Shown: positions 1 through 9,187, counted from the stretch's first letter. The stretch: 64,000 nucleotides of DNA from Neptunicella marina (GCF_014270035.1 NZ_JACNEP010000005.1:124001-188000); one strand, 5' to 3'. The notes: a model not told the origin generated them from the sequence alone. Translations and numbers: made by a program.

Positions 1-500
1 AGGGTGAACATCCCAAATTAGCCAAGGCGGAAATTGTGGCTTTTGATGCAGCACATGATATTGCGATTTTAAAAATGAGTGAGAAAGCCAAACCCTTTAT
101 AATTGCATCAGATAATTATATTGATGATGGAACAGATGTCGCGTTTACTGGTTTTCCAATCGGAGCCATTTTAGGTTTATATCCTGCCACACACAGGGGC
201 GTAATTTCAGCCTTAACACCAGTAGTCATCCCAAGTGCAAATGCCAAACAATTAAGTATAGAAATGATGAAGCGCTTGAGAGAACCTTATTTTGTCTATC
301 AAATGGACGCCACTGCCTTTCCGGGTAACAGTGGAAGTCCGGTTTATGAACTAAATAACGGTCAGGTTGTAGCGATAATCAACAAAGTATTTGTACAAAG
401 GACAAAAGAGGCCGCGATAACGGATCCAAGCGGTATCAGTTATGCCATTCCAGTTAAATATTTGAGGGAACTTGCCAAAAGCATTAATATAGAACTGTAG
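1..500 (+). CDS. Trypsin-like serine protease, C-terminal part
   Basis: The reading frame is open to the left edge of the window, so only the C-terminal part of the gene is present. Two hallmarks of the chymotrypsin fold (HtrA/S1C-like trypsin_2 family) are visible: the catalytic-Asp segment FDAAHDIAILK near the left edge and the catalytic-Ser segment FPGNSGSPVY. The His segment would lie outside the window. No PDZ domain follows; the protein ends soon after SGISYAIPVKYL, which is usual for the end of the protease domain. It probably cleaves protein substrates, possibly in the envelope, but the signal peptide cannot be seen. A GTG at 36 would start inside the domain and is unlikely to be the true start. 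Confidence 0.8.
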   Translation, partial: GEHPKLAKAEIVAFDAAHDIAILKMSEKAKPFIIASDNYIDDGTDVAFTGFPIGAILGLYPATHRGVISALTPVVIPSANAKQLSIEMMKRLREPYFVYQMDATAFPGNSGSPVYELNNGQVVAIINKVFVQRTKEAAITDPSGISYAIPVKYLRELAKSINIEL

Positions 501-569
501 CTGTCAGTTTTTTTTACAGCATCACAAGGAATTTGATACTTTTTCAGCTAAATATCAAACAGTTACCAA

Positions 570-586
570 TTGGATCAAAAATTGCT
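570..586 (+). promoter_or_regulatory. Candidate sigma-54 (-24/-12) promoter
   Basis: TTGGATCAAAAATTGCTT has the GG-N10-GC spacing of a sigma-54 promoter (GG at 572-573, GC at 584-585). It lies about 30-50 bp before the next gene. The downstream regulator of the same cluster (5643-7004) is a sigma-54 activator, which makes the match more interesting, but the element is short and the -24 part is imperfect. Confidence 0.35.
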
Positions 587-631
587 TAGTAACATTGCTG
601 AGGTGTTTTTGAGGTGAGGAATTGCAGCAAC

Positions 632-1213
632 ATGACAGATTTAAACAAATCAAATCAGTCTGATAAATCAGTCGACAATAGAAGATCGTTCCTGAAAAAA
701 GCTGGGACGGCTTCAATTATTGCTGCGTTACCGGTCAGAAACGTGTGGGCATCTTACGATGCATGTACCATTTCAGGCGCTATGTCTGGCAATCACTCGC
801 AGCAACAAACCTGTACCATTCAGGGGCGCTCTCCTGGATACTGGCACAATTATTGTGACTCAAGAAACCGTACATACAGTGTTCAGGGCTATGGCACCTC
901 AGGCAGTTGGGGATACAGCGCAGAAAACTACCCATGGAAAGATGTCTTTGGGTGGGGACGTTCTCCTTTTGGAGGAACCAGTAGCAGAAAAGGATTACAT
1001 GAATTTCTGCCTCAGGAAGGTAGCTACAATAATTATGGCGGACCAGACAATATAAACCGCCATCTTGTAGCAGCATACTACAACGCCGTGAATGGATTTT
1101 ATCCGTTGCAGCCAGGTACTTATCCTGAACAATATGTTCAAATGCTTTATGATGAAGCCAAGAGAAGTGGCACATACACTGTTGCTCAGGCAATTCAGGA
1201 CACTTACCAGTAG
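632..1213 (+). CDS. Tat-exported protein of unknown function
   Basis: The N-terminus has a twin-arginine signal (NRRSFLKKAG, then a short hydrophobic stretch ending near VWA), so the protein should be exported folded. The mature part of about 150 residues is rich in Gly, Tyr, Ser and Trp. It contains the segment RSPGYWHNYC, two cysteine-containing segments (YDACTIS and QQTCTIQG) and no known catalytic motif. There is no PEP-CTERM or LPXTG-type sorting tail; it ends in DTYQ. Start choice is uncertain: ATG at 632 (AGGA 11 bp upstream) or an in-frame GTG at 614. It sits 12 bp before a PqqD-like gene and a kinase gene, so it may be the substrate or product handled by that cluster; this is inference. 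Confidence 0.65.
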   Translation: MTDLNKSNQSDKSVDNRRSFLKKAGTASIIAALPVRNVWASYDACTISGAMSGNHSQQQTCTIQGRSPGYWHNYCDSRNRTYSVQGYGTSGSWGYSAENYPWKDVFGWGRSPFGGTSSRKGLHEFLPQEGSYNNYGGPDNINRHLVAAYYNAVNGFYPLQPGTYPEQYVQMLYDEAKRSGTYTVAQAIQDTYQ

Positions 1214-1225
1214 TCAGCTCTTACT

Positions 1226-1486
1226 GTGCTCTATAAATTACATCCCCAAGTAAAAATTCATTACGCCAGCGATAAGTCTGGCGTTTTAATTTTTAGCGGT
1301 TTCAAAGGGCAAATTTGTCAGTTTTCTGCTGCGATTATCAGTCTGATAACAGCACTGGAAGCCCTACCGTCGATCTCATATTCTCTATACTGCAATTTAC
1401 CGAGTGAATTAAATAATGCTCAACGCGAGGAAGTTTGGCATAGTTTAATTAATCACTATATCTTAACTAAAAGCCCGGCAGAGTAA
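1226..1486 (+). CDS. PqqD-like small protein of an HprK-related kinase cluster
   Basis: An 86-residue protein starting at GTG, 12 bp after the Tat-protein gene. Its pattern is an N-terminal beta-rich part (VKIHYASDKSGVLIFSGFKGQ), then a helix (QFSAAIISLITALE), then a short winged-helix-like end (VWHSLINHYIL). This resembles the PqqD fold, which in RiPP pathways binds the leader of a precursor peptide. Small PqqD-related proteins are known beside HprK-related kinase A genes, and the next gene is such a kinase. The sequence match itself is weak, so the call rests largely on size and neighbourhood. Confidence 0.5.
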   Translation: MLYKLHPQVKIHYASDKSGVLIFSGFKGQICQFSAAIISLITALEALPSISYSLYCNLPSELNNAQREEVWHSLINHYILTKSPAE

Positions 1487-1535
1487 TTTATCTGACTGAA
1501 TTTGCTGCTTATAATTCAAGGACGTTGCAGTCACA

Positions 1536-2441
1536 ATGCAGTTACACCAGCTCAAATTTGACGATTATATTCATAAGATGACAAATGATGGTTTGTGTCT
1601 TGACCTTGGAGTTGGCGTATTTCGCTTTAAATCACACATAACCTCAGTACAGCAGAATGTTTACGAGATGTATGCGGATTATAATATTACAGAAGATAAA
1701 CCTGCAGACTTTCATGCATGTGTAAAATTAGCCAAAGGCCCACGGCACTATATTAACCCACAGGTGCATTTTGAATCTGATGTTGTGACACCTTTTTTAC
1801 CACTACCAAAATCGCAGGCATTTCCATTATTGGAATGGGGCATGAACTGGTGTCTGAGCGCTTACGATTTTAATCATTTCATTCTGCATGCTGGTGTCAT
1901 CGCCAATCAACAAAATGAAGCGTTTGTTTTCCCGGCACCTCCCGGCTCGGGGAAAAGCACACTTACGGCATTTTTAGCCTATTCAGGCTGGCGTTTGTTA
2001 AGTGATGAACTAGCCATTGTCACCCCGGACTCATTAACAATATCGCCATTTGTCAGGCCGGTCTGCCTTAAAAACAATTCAATCAAGCTGGTAAAAGACT
2101 GGTTTCCACAGGTTAAATTTACCGATACCGCCACGGATACCACCAAAGGGGACGTTGCTCATTTTAAACCTCCGGCAAACAGCGTTAAACAAATCAACAC
2201 ACCTGCTCAAATAAAAGCGATTATTTTCCCGCGTTATATGCCTAATGTACCTGTTACTGTATTTAAACTCGATATAATCGAAGCGAGCGAGGCTATTGCT
2301 TCAAACAGCTTCAATCATAATGTCCTGGGTGAAGAAGGGTTTAAAACGTTGGTTAAACTGGTAGAAAATGTTCCCTGTGTAGAATTGCAATACAGCGATG
2401 TGAACGAAGTTGCCACTTTCTTACAAAATGAGGAATGGTGA
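1536..2441 (+). CDS. HprK-related kinase A family protein
   Basis: A 301-residue protein with a P-loop (FPAPPGSGKSTLTAFL, residues about 131-146) and, shortly after, LLSDELAIV, the acidic strand that in HPr kinase/phosphorylase binds Mg and the phospho-acceptor. The N-terminal half lacks the HPr-kinase regulatory domain seen in Firmicutes. Relatives form the HprK-related kinase A group, often beside a PqqD-like protein and a nucleotidyltransferase; HPr-kinase-like enzymes also tailor some lasso peptides. The substrate here is unknown. The next gene overlaps the stop codon by one base, so both are translated from one transcript. Confidence 0.75.
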   Translation: MQLHQLKFDDYIHKMTNDGLCLDLGVGVFRFKSHITSVQQNVYEMYADYNITEDKPADFHACVKLAKGPRHYINPQVHFESDVVTPFLPLPKSQAFPLLEWGMNWCLSAYDFNHFILHAGVIANQQNEAFVFPAPPGSGKSTLTAFLAYSGWRLLSDELAIVTPDSLTISPFVRPVCLKNNSIKLVKDWFPQVKFTDTATDTTKGDVAHFKPPANSVKQINTPAQIKAIIFPRYMPNVPVTVFKLDIIEASEAIASNSFNHNVLGEEGFKTLVKLVENVPCVELQYSDVNEVATFLQNEEW

Positions 2442-3580
2442 TGCAAATTAGCCAGCAACAACGTCAGTTAATACAGTTATTTCGTCATCCTGACGAAGTA
2501 GAATTCTCAAACATTGACTGGGAAGCACTAATTTTGACAGGTCGGCAAAATGGCTTTCTCGCACGGTTGTACTACCAATTAGAGCGTCATCAAAGGCTTG
2601 AGGATTTACCGCAATATGCCTTCAAGCACCTCCATAGCGCCAAAGTGTTTGCAGATGCCCAACGCCAACAAGCCATTTTCGAAGCAAACGAAATAAATAA
2701 TTCATTATCAGCCATCGAAATCTCGCCGGTATTCCTCAAAGGCACGGCCTATACGTTACTGGATCATCCTGTTGCTTATGGTCGAATATTTAATGATATA
2801 GATGTTCTTGTACCTAAACCGCTGATAGAAAAAACTGAAAAGCAAATGCTGCTTTACACCTGGTTTCCCGAGCCCATTGATGAATACGATCAACATTATT
2901 ACCGGCAGTGGGTACATGAAATTCCACCATTAAAACATGCATCCAGACGAACAATCGCTGATGTGCACCACAATATATTGCCTCCCATAAGCGGGCGGGC
3001 CCCTAACATAGATTTATTCACTCAGTATAAAATTAAAACAGAATATCAATGTTATGTTTTAAGTCCGGCGGCGCTCACTTTACACAGTCTTGTTCACCTG
3101 TTTTTTGAAGAAGATTTCAGCAAAGGCTTCAGAGATTTAAGCGATTTACACATATTATTTAGCACCCATTATCAGGATGAAAAATACTGGCAGCAACTCA
3201 GGTTTCTTGCCTATGAGACAGGCTTCACTCTAGAGTTATTTTTAGCATGTCATTACTGTGAAGCTATTTTGCAGACTGCAATTCCATTTACCTTTAAACA
3301 TGAATTGGTTGCTTTTAGTCCTTCCCCTATGCAGCTCAAATGCCTCAACTGGATTTTTCTAAGGGTGTTACAACCGTCTCACCCTAATTATGAGTCCACC
3401 TCTTATCGGCTAGCACGTTTGCTGGCAATGTTAAGGGGTCACATAAAAAAAATGCCAATACGCATTTTGTTGTATCATACGGGGCATAAACTGATAAAAG
3501 CATTTGAACGAGGAATATTGGGGCGTTATTCCGATACATCGTCCAACTTACAACCCCAACCTCCTGATAAGAATAATTAA
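2441..3580 (+). CDS. Nucleotidyltransferase family protein
   Basis: About 379 residues. The segment FLKGTAYTLLDHPVAYGRIFNDIDVLVP carries the D-x-D of a polymerase-beta-type nucleotidyltransferase (FNDIDVLV), typical of the uncharacterised family often called NTP_transf_5. I chose ATG at 2441 rather than 2435 because GAGGA at 2430-2434 is spaced 6 bp from it. The gene overlaps the kinase stop codon by one base. Such enzymes may transfer a nucleotide to a peptide, sugar or RNA; the substrate is unknown. Linkage to the HprK-related kinase and PqqD-like protein suggests they act together. Confidence 0.7.
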   Translation: MQISQQQRQLIQLFRHPDEVEFSNIDWEALILTGRQNGFLARLYYQLERHQRLEDLPQYAFKHLHSAKVFADAQRQQAIFEANEINNSLSAIEISPVFLKGTAYTLLDHPVAYGRIFNDIDVLVPKPLIEKTEKQMLLYTWFPEPIDEYDQHYYRQWVHEIPPLKHASRRTIADVHHNILPPISGRAPNIDLFTQYKIKTEYQCYVLSPAALTLHSLVHLFFEEDFSKGFRDLSDLHILFSTHYQDEKYWQQLRFLAYETGFTLELFLACHYCEAILQTAIPFTFKHELVAFSPSPMQLKCLNWIFLRVLQPSHPNYESTSYRLARLLAMLRGHIKKMPIRILLYHTGHKLIKAFERGILGRYSDTSSNLQPQPPDKNN

Positions 3581-3593
3581 GACAGGGATATTT

Positions 3594-5624
3594 ATGCTAG
3601 CCGAAGCAGGTTATTTACTGAGTTCACTGGGTTATCTGTTTTTTCTGTTTTTGCTCTTAACAACAAAAAAATCCGGATTGCCGAGAACACTTATTCTATT
3701 GAGCATTTCCGCAAGTCTGATTACGAGCGTCATTTATCTCAGCAACCTTTGGTACCCAGTTTCATTTGCCATGGTGATGAGCCTGGAAAGCTTCAAATCA
3801 ATCTGCTGGCTTTTGTTTATCATGTGCTGCCTCACTGGCAACAAAACACTCTCCCACTCCCTGAAGCAACCGTTAAATAGTGCAATGCTGGCTGCGCCAG
3901 TTGCCAGTCTGGTCATGGCCTGGCTTCCCTCTGTATCAATACCCGCTACCTGGCAATTTTTGCTTCACACTATAATCAGTCTGGAAATTTTAGTATTACT
4001 CGAAACTTTTTATCGCCAGGCAGCTCAGGAGCGCTGGGCTTACAAACCATTAATTATTGCACTGGGGGGAGCGGCGTTATTTGATTTTGTGTTGTTTTCT
4101 GAAGCGTCAATGATTAATAACATTGATCCAATGTTATGGTCGGCGCGTGGATTTATATTATTTGCATTAACCCCGTTTTTCATTGTGGCCATACGCCGCA
4201 TTAAACAATGGAATATGGAGATTTTTGTCTCCCGAGACGTGGTATTACACAGCTCTCTTTTACTGGTCGCGGGCGGCTATCTCTTTCTGATGGCGCTGGT
4301 CGGATACACTATTAAGTTTATTGGAGGCAGCTGGAGTAATGTCATCCAGATTATCTTTATCTTTTTATCGCTAACCCTGTTAGCAGCGTTATTTTTATCC
4401 AACCAGTTTCGTACAAGAATAAAAGTTTTTATAACTAAGCACTTTTTTGCCAACCAGTATGACTATCGTGAACAGTGGTTGAAATTAACGCAGCAGTTAG
4501 AAGACAACGAGACAAAAAACAACGACTTTTACACCAATGCGACACACGCTTTACTCAACGCCATAAACTGCCATTCCGGTGTGTTAATTCAGTTTAAAAA
4601 TCAGCATTTGGAAACCCGGTGTTTAGTTGAACATAATGATGTTTCTGAGATAGAAACAGAACTCATTCAGCAGCTAATGCCTTTTTTAGCGCAATCACAA
4701 TGGATAGTAGATATCCCCCAGCTACGCTCAAAACCCTTTGATTACGAAGGGTTAAAAGTAAACCATGCGTTATTGAACAGCTGCAGTTTTGATTTACTTA
4801 TTCCCGTGATTAAAAACGACCAGTTATGGGGCGCTTTTTTAGTCAGGGATAATGAAAACAATCGTCCTAATCTCAACTGGGAAACCCGTGATTATTTAAA
4901 AGTGGTCACTGCACAGGTATCCAGTTACCTGTTTCAACATGAAGCTTCAAAGGAATTGGCCGAAAACGCCCAATTTGCAGCATTTAACCGCATGTCTGCA
5001 TTTGTATTACACGATTTAAAAAACGTCATGGCACAGGTGGATCTGATTTTATGCAATGCCGAACAACATAAAGGCAATCCTGAATTTATCGAAGATACCT
5101 TTGAAACCTTGCAGTACACCAAAGTACGCATGGAAAAAATGCTGCGACAGTTAACAGAAAAAAATGAAAGCAGTGATGAACATGTTAGCCGCTGCAATTT
5201 AAACGAACTCATCAAACAGATTATTGATCAACGATGTCAAACACTAGCGCCGTTACCCATATTAAGTTCGGGGCAGGATTGCACACTGGAACTGGATGCA
5301 GAAAAACTCGGCAACGTCTTGTTTCATATATTAAATAATGCGCAACAAGCCACTGAAGATAATGGTAAAATAGATGTTCGTCTGCGTATTGATTCAACTA
5401 CCGATACCGCTATCATAGAAATTGAAGATAACGGTTGCGGTATGGATAGTGATTTTATTAAAAATCGTTTATTCAAGCCCTTTGATACAACCAAAGGCAA
5501 TGCCGGAATGGGCATCGGCGCATATGATGCAAAAAGTCATATTGAAAAAATTGGTGGTACGCTAGAGGTTAGCAGTACGCCGGGAGTAGGAACACAATTC
5601 AGTATTTCGCTCCCAATCCGGTAA
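3594..5624 (+). CDS. prsK: Membrane histidine kinase PrsK (PEP-CTERM-system type)
   Basis: A 676-residue sensor kinase. Residues 1-300 are a series of hydrophobic segments, followed by a GAF-like region (about 320-440). The kinase core has the H-box FVLHDLKNVMAQ, the N-box LHILNNAQQA, DNGCGMD and GMGIGAYDAKSHIE. The HDLKN and GMGIGAY forms are characteristic of PrsK, which is linked elsewhere to exosortase/PEP-CTERM and exopolysaccharide clusters. ATG at 3594 is preferred because CAGGGA lies just upstream and the longer frame would overlap the previous gene. The adjacent gene encodes its partner regulator. No exosortase or PEP-CTERM gene lies in this window. Confidence 0.8.
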   Translation: MLAEAGYLLSSLGYLFFLFLLLTTKKSGLPRTLILLSISASLITSVIYLSNLWYPVSFAMVMSLESFKSICWLLFIMCCLTGNKTLSHSLKQPLNSAMLAAPVASLVMAWLPSVSIPATWQFLLHTIISLEILVLLETFYRQAAQERWAYKPLIIALGGAALFDFVLFSEASMINNIDPMLWSARGFILFALTPFFIVAIRRIKQWNMEIFVSRDVVLHSSLLLVAGGYLFLMALVGYTIKFIGGSWSNVIQIIFIFLSLTLLAALFLSNQFRTRIKVFITKHFFANQYDYREQWLKLTQQLEDNETKNNDFYTNATHALLNAINCHSGVLIQFKNQHLETRCLVEHNDVSEIETELIQQLMPFLAQSQWIVDIPQLRSKPFDYEGLKVNHALLNSCSFDLLIPVIKNDQLWGAFLVRDNENNRPNLNWETRDYLKVVTAQVSSYLFQHEASKELAENAQFAAFNRMSAFVLHDLKNVMAQVDLILCNAEQHKGNPEFIEDTFETLQYTKVRMEKMLRQLTEKNESSDEHVSRCNLNELIKQIIDQRCQTLAPLPILSSGQDCTLELDAEKLGNVLFHILNNAQQATEDNGKIDVRLRIDSTTDTAIIEIEDNGCGMDSDFIKNRLFKPFDTTKGNAGMGIGAYDAKSHIEKIGGTLEVSSTPGVGTQFSISLPIR

Positions 5625-5642
5625 ATGGAGACTGGCAATAAC

Positions 5643-7004
5643 ATGGAAAAAATTCTGGTAGTAGATGACGATTTAGGCATCCAGAAACAATTAAAATGGA
5701 GTTTCAGCGACTATGAAGTGGTGTTTGCCGAAGACCGCAGCAGTGCAATCGCACAATTGCGCCGGCACGAACCTAAAGTCGTGACCCTTGACTTGGGTCT
5801 CCCTCCCGATCCGGCCAACGCCACCGAAGGTATTCAAACACTGGCAGAAATTCTGTCGTTAGCCCCACAAACCAAAGTGATTGTAGTAACCGGTAACAAC
5901 GATAAAGAAAATGCCCTAAAAGCTATAAATCTGGGTGCTTATGACTTTTATCAAAAGCCCATTGATTCAGATACGATTAAAGTCATCGTCAATCGTGCGT
6001 TCAACCTGTTTCAAATTGAAGATGAAAATCGACGTCTGAGCCAGCAGGCAAGCAACGTGGGCAGCATTGTTGGCGCCAGCGATGCCATAGTCAAAGCCAC
6101 CAAAATGGCGGAAAAAGTCGCCAAAACCAATATATCCACATTGATTCTTGGTGAAAGTGGCACAGGTAAAGAGGTGTTTGCCCGCCATATTCACGAAACC
6201 AGTGAACGTAATGGTGGCCCTTTTATTGCCATCAACTGTGCCTCTATTCCCGAAAACTTGCTGGAAAGCGAATTATTTGGATACGAACGCGGCGCCTTTA
6301 CCGGAGCCAACAAAACCACTAAAGGTAAAATTGAATGTGCTCACAAAGGCACCCTGTTTCTGGATGAAATAGGTGACATGCCTATTGGCCTGCAGGCCAA
6401 AATGCTGCGGTTTCTGCAGGAGCGAGTCATAGAACGTATTGGTGGGCGCCAGGAAATTCCGGTAGATATTCGTGTTATTTGTGCAACACACCGTAACTTG
6501 TCGGACATGGCAGAACAGGAAACCTTCCGCGAAGATTTGTTTTTCCGTATCAGTGAAATCACCATCAATATCCCACCATTACGCGACCGTGGTAATGACA
6601 TCATGTTACTGGCCAAATCGTTTTTGACCAATTACAACCAGGAATACAATCAAAGCATCAAAGGTTTTGCTGATGATGCAATCGCAGCAATGTTACAACA
6701 CAAATGGCCGGGCAATATCCGCGAGCTACAAAACAAACTCAAATCTTCCATTATTATGGCCGAAGGCAGTTTTATTACCGCCGACGATTTAGGTTTAATT
6801 GCCGATAGCAATAACACCAAAATGGCCAAGCTAAATTTGCGCGAAGTAAGAGAAGAAGCGGAAAGTAATGCAATACGTAGCGCATACCAGCTAAGTGAAC
6901 GTAACTTATCCAAAACGGCTGAATTACTGGGCGTTACGCGGCCAACGCTTTATTCATTAATTGATAAATACAATTTACAGGAATTGAAAACGGTAGAAAG
7001 TTGA
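5643..7004 (+). CDS. prsR: PEP-CTERM-box response regulator PrsR, sigma-54 activator
   Basis: A 453-residue NtrC-type regulator. The receiver domain starts KILVVDDDLG, with phospho-acceptor Asp in VVTLDLGLPP. The AAA+ domain has Walker A GESGTGKE, the sigma-54-contacting GAFTGA loop (YERGAFTGANK), Walker B GTLFLDEIGDM and R-fingers in the usual place. A Fis-type HTH ends the protein (LSKTAELLGVTRPTLYSLI). It should activate sigma-54 promoters when phosphorylated by the kinase encoded directly upstream. The start at 5643 is preferred; an in-frame ATG at 5625 sits on the preceding stop codon without a good ribosome site. Targets are not proven. Confidence 0.85.
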   Translation: MEKILVVDDDLGIQKQLKWSFSDYEVVFAEDRSSAIAQLRRHEPKVVTLDLGLPPDPANATEGIQTLAEILSLAPQTKVIVVTGNNDKENALKAINLGAYDFYQKPIDSDTIKVIVNRAFNLFQIEDENRRLSQQASNVGSIVGASDAIVKATKMAEKVAKTNISTLILGESGTGKEVFARHIHETSERNGGPFIAINCASIPENLLESELFGYERGAFTGANKTTKGKIECAHKGTLFLDEIGDMPIGLQAKMLRFLQERVIERIGGRQEIPVDIRVICATHRNLSDMAEQETFREDLFFRISEITINIPPLRDRGNDIMLLAKSFLTNYNQEYNQSIKGFADDAIAAMLQHKWPGNIRELQNKLKSSIIMAEGSFITADDLGLIADSNNTKMAKLNLREVREEAESNAIRSAYQLSERNLSKTAELLGVTRPTLYSLIDKYNLQELKTVES

Positions 7005-7046
7005 CAGCTATATTAACCTCAACTCCAACCAAAATTCTGAACGCCT

Positions 7047-8231
7047 ATGCTGACATACTTTGATAAAGTCAAAATGCTGCTGGAACAACAGCAGCAATTG
7101 ATTAACACGCCAAATAAACCAACTTCTCACTCAAATGGCATATTTCAGCGTTGGCAAAATCCGGTTATTACCCGTGCTCATGTACCAGTGTCATGGCGCT
7201 ATGATTTAAACGAAGCCAGCAACCCATTGTTAATGGAACGCCTTGGCATTAATGCCACATTCAATTCAGGTGCAATCTATTTAAACGGCAAACACCTGTT
7301 GGTGGTGCGGGTAGAGGGCAATGATCGTAAATCCTTTTTTGCGGTTGCCGAAAGTGACAGTGGCGTGGATAACTTCCGGTTCTGGTCACATCCCATCAGC
7401 ATGCCAGAAACCGATAATCCCGATACCAATGTGTATGACATGCGCCTGACACAACATCAGGATGGTTATATCTATGGTCTGTTTTGCACTGAGCGTAAAG
7501 ATCTAAACCAGCCCGATGATTTATCTGCTGCCGAAGCACAATGTGGTATAGCCCGCACTAAAGATTTAGTGAACTGGCAACGCCTGCCGGATCTCATCAC
7601 CTATTCCGGCCAACAACGTAACGTGGTGTTACATCCTGAATTTGTCGAGGGTAAATATGCATTATATACACGCCCTCAGGATGGCTTTATCAGTGTGGGA
7701 TCTGGCGGAGGCATCGGCTGGGGTTTAACTGATTCAATGGAACAAGCCGAAATCAAACAGGAACTGATTATCGACAACAAGGCCTACCACACCATTAAAG
7801 AAATCAAAAACGGTCAGGGTCCTGCGCCAATTAAAACCGATGCAGGCTGGTTGCATTTAGCCCATGGGGTTAGAAATACTGCCGCAGGTTTGCGTTATGT
7901 GTTGTATATGTTTATGACTGCGCTGGATAAACCCTGGCAGATTACCCATGCACCCGGCGGACATTTCATTGCGCCTGAAGGTAACGAACGTGTTGGCGAT
8001 GTATCTAACGTTACTTTTTGTAATGGCTGGACGCAAAACGATAGCCAGATAAATATCTACTACGCATCGTCAGATACGCGTATGCACGTGGCAACCACCA
8101 CGGTTGAGCAGCTTGTTGATTATGTTACCCACACACCGCAAGATCCTTTAACCTCAGCCAAATGCGTAGCACAACGCAATGCATTAATAGGTTCAAATAC
8201 ACAAGTTCTGGAACAGCTAAGTTTAAATTAA
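7047..8231 (+). CDS. GH130 4-O-beta-D-mannosyl-D-glucose phosphorylase
   Basis: A 394-residue cytoplasmic protein (no signal peptide) matching GH130 subfamily 1 along its whole length. Characteristic segments include ENPVITRAHVP-like QNPVITRAHVP, MERLGINATFNSGAI, DMRLTQHQDG, NVVLHPEFVEGKYALYTRPQDG and LAHGVRNTAAGLRYVLYM. Characterised relatives phosphorolyse beta-1,4-mannosyl-glucose to mannose-1-phosphate and glucose. This points to beta-mannan or glucomannan breakdown. The genes beside it concern alginate and a two-component system, and no mannanase or epimerase is nearby, so it is metabolically isolated in this window. It starts 40 bp after prsR. Confidence 0.85.
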   Translation: MLTYFDKVKMLLEQQQQLINTPNKPTSHSNGIFQRWQNPVITRAHVPVSWRYDLNEASNPLLMERLGINATFNSGAIYLNGKHLLVVRVEGNDRKSFFAVAESDSGVDNFRFWSHPISMPETDNPDTNVYDMRLTQHQDGYIYGLFCTERKDLNQPDDLSAAEAQCGIARTKDLVNWQRLPDLITYSGQQRNVVLHPEFVEGKYALYTRPQDGFISVGSGGGIGWGLTDSMEQAEIKQELIIDNKAYHTIKEIKNGQGPAPIKTDAGWLHLAHGVRNTAAGLRYVLYMFMTALDKPWQITHAPGGHFIAPEGNERVGDVSNVTFCNGWTQNDSQINIYYASSDTRMHVATTTVEQLVDYVTHTPQDPLTSAKCVAQRNALIGSNTQVLEQLSLN

Positions 8232-8277
8232 AACAAGTGATAGTTTAGTCATCGTAAGTATTGTTTATAGTAAATAC

Positions 8278-8344
8278 TTACCACAACATAATTATAATAT
8301 TGCACTGAAGATATATTACCAATTATCATGTCAACAATTACCAA
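8278..8344. promoter_or_regulatory. TTACCA half-sites before the GntR-family gene
   Basis: Three copies of TTACCA occur at 8278-8283, 8316-8321 and 8338-8343, the last two as TTACCAA exactly 22 bp (about two helix turns) apart. The reverse complement TTGGTAA is the core of the sites found before the alginate operons. They suggest that the regulator encoded at 8437 controls its own gene. Confidence 0.45.
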
Positions 8345-8436
8345 TTTTCACTAAAGTGTAATTCGAAATGCAATATATAAATGGAACTGATGGGTTGCAT
8401 ACTCGCAGCAGACCCAGCGAAACCTAAGGAATCAAC

Positions 8437-9171
8437 ATGAAAAAACGCAGACGTTTTTGGACAGTCGTTGAAAAACTAGAAGCCCTGATTGAGCAAGGTG
8501 TATATTCAGCCGGTAGTCGTTTGCCCGCTGAACGTGAATTGGCCGAAACCTATGAGGTCAGTCGTCCAACAATTCGAGAAGCCATAATTGCTCTTGAGGT
8601 AAGAGGACGAGTAGAAGTCAAAACCGGCTCAGGTGTTTACATAACAGAAAACAAAGTAAGCAGTAAAAAACTTGATCCTATTAGTGCATTTGAATTGACC
8701 CAAGCGCGTGCGTTAGTTGAAGCGGAAGCAGCTGCACTCGCTGCAGCAACGATTAAAGATGAAGAACTAGAATCGCTCAAACTCGCACTTAACGGCATGC
8801 AATCATCTAATACAGCTGACGAAGCGGACCAGCGTTTTCATGAGATCATTTCCAAGGCGACCCGTAACAATGCGATCGTGTTATCCATCCAGAACTTATG
8901 GCATTTACGCCGCTCAGAACCTCAAATAGTCGCAGCTTACCAAGACGTATGCTCCCAAAGTGTTGAGCAACGTTTAAAAGAACATACTGCTATTTATGAT
9001 GCGATAGCTAATCATGATTCAGCGGCTGCCAGAAAAGCCATGCATAATCATTTCAATCGTCTTATTAACGCACTGTTTGAAGCCAGTGAAGCAAAAGCAC
9101 TCGAAGAAATTAAACGTAAGACAGACGAAACTCGGGGCTTATATTCAATTTCACATTTAACCCAATCATAA
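8437..9171 (+). CDS. GntR/FadR-family regulator of the alginate locus
   Basis: A 244-residue FadR-subfamily regulator. The N-terminal winged helix includes LPAERELAETYEVSRPTIREAI, the standard GntR recognition region, and the C-terminal FCD ligand domain carries helices with His/Asp metal or ligand residues (ADQRFHEII, LKEHTAIYDAI). AGGA ends 6 bp upstream of the ATG. It faces away from GH130 and converges on the first TonB receptor gene. Relatives in alginate loci sense uronate catabolites such as KDG or KDPG and act as repressors. Palindromic TTGGT/ACCAA sites near it and before the alginate operons are its likely operators. Confidence 0.8.
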   Translation: MKKRRRFWTVVEKLEALIEQGVYSAGSRLPAERELAETYEVSRPTIREAIIALEVRGRVEVKTGSGVYITENKVSSKKLDPISAFELTQARALVEAEAAALAAATIKDEELESLKLALNGMQSSNTADEADQRFHEIISKATRNNAIVLSIQNLWHLRRSEPQIVAAYQDVCSQSVEQRLKEHTAIYDAIANHDSAAARKAMHNHFNRLINALFEASEAKALEEIKRKTDETRGLYSISHLTQS

Positions 9172-9187
9172 CGTTTTCGTGACAGCT

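Noticed and set aside
632-1213. Tat protein as a PEP-CTERM substrate of PrsK/PrsR
   Set aside because: Its C-terminus (QAIQDTYQ) has no PEP motif, hydrophobic segment or basic tail.
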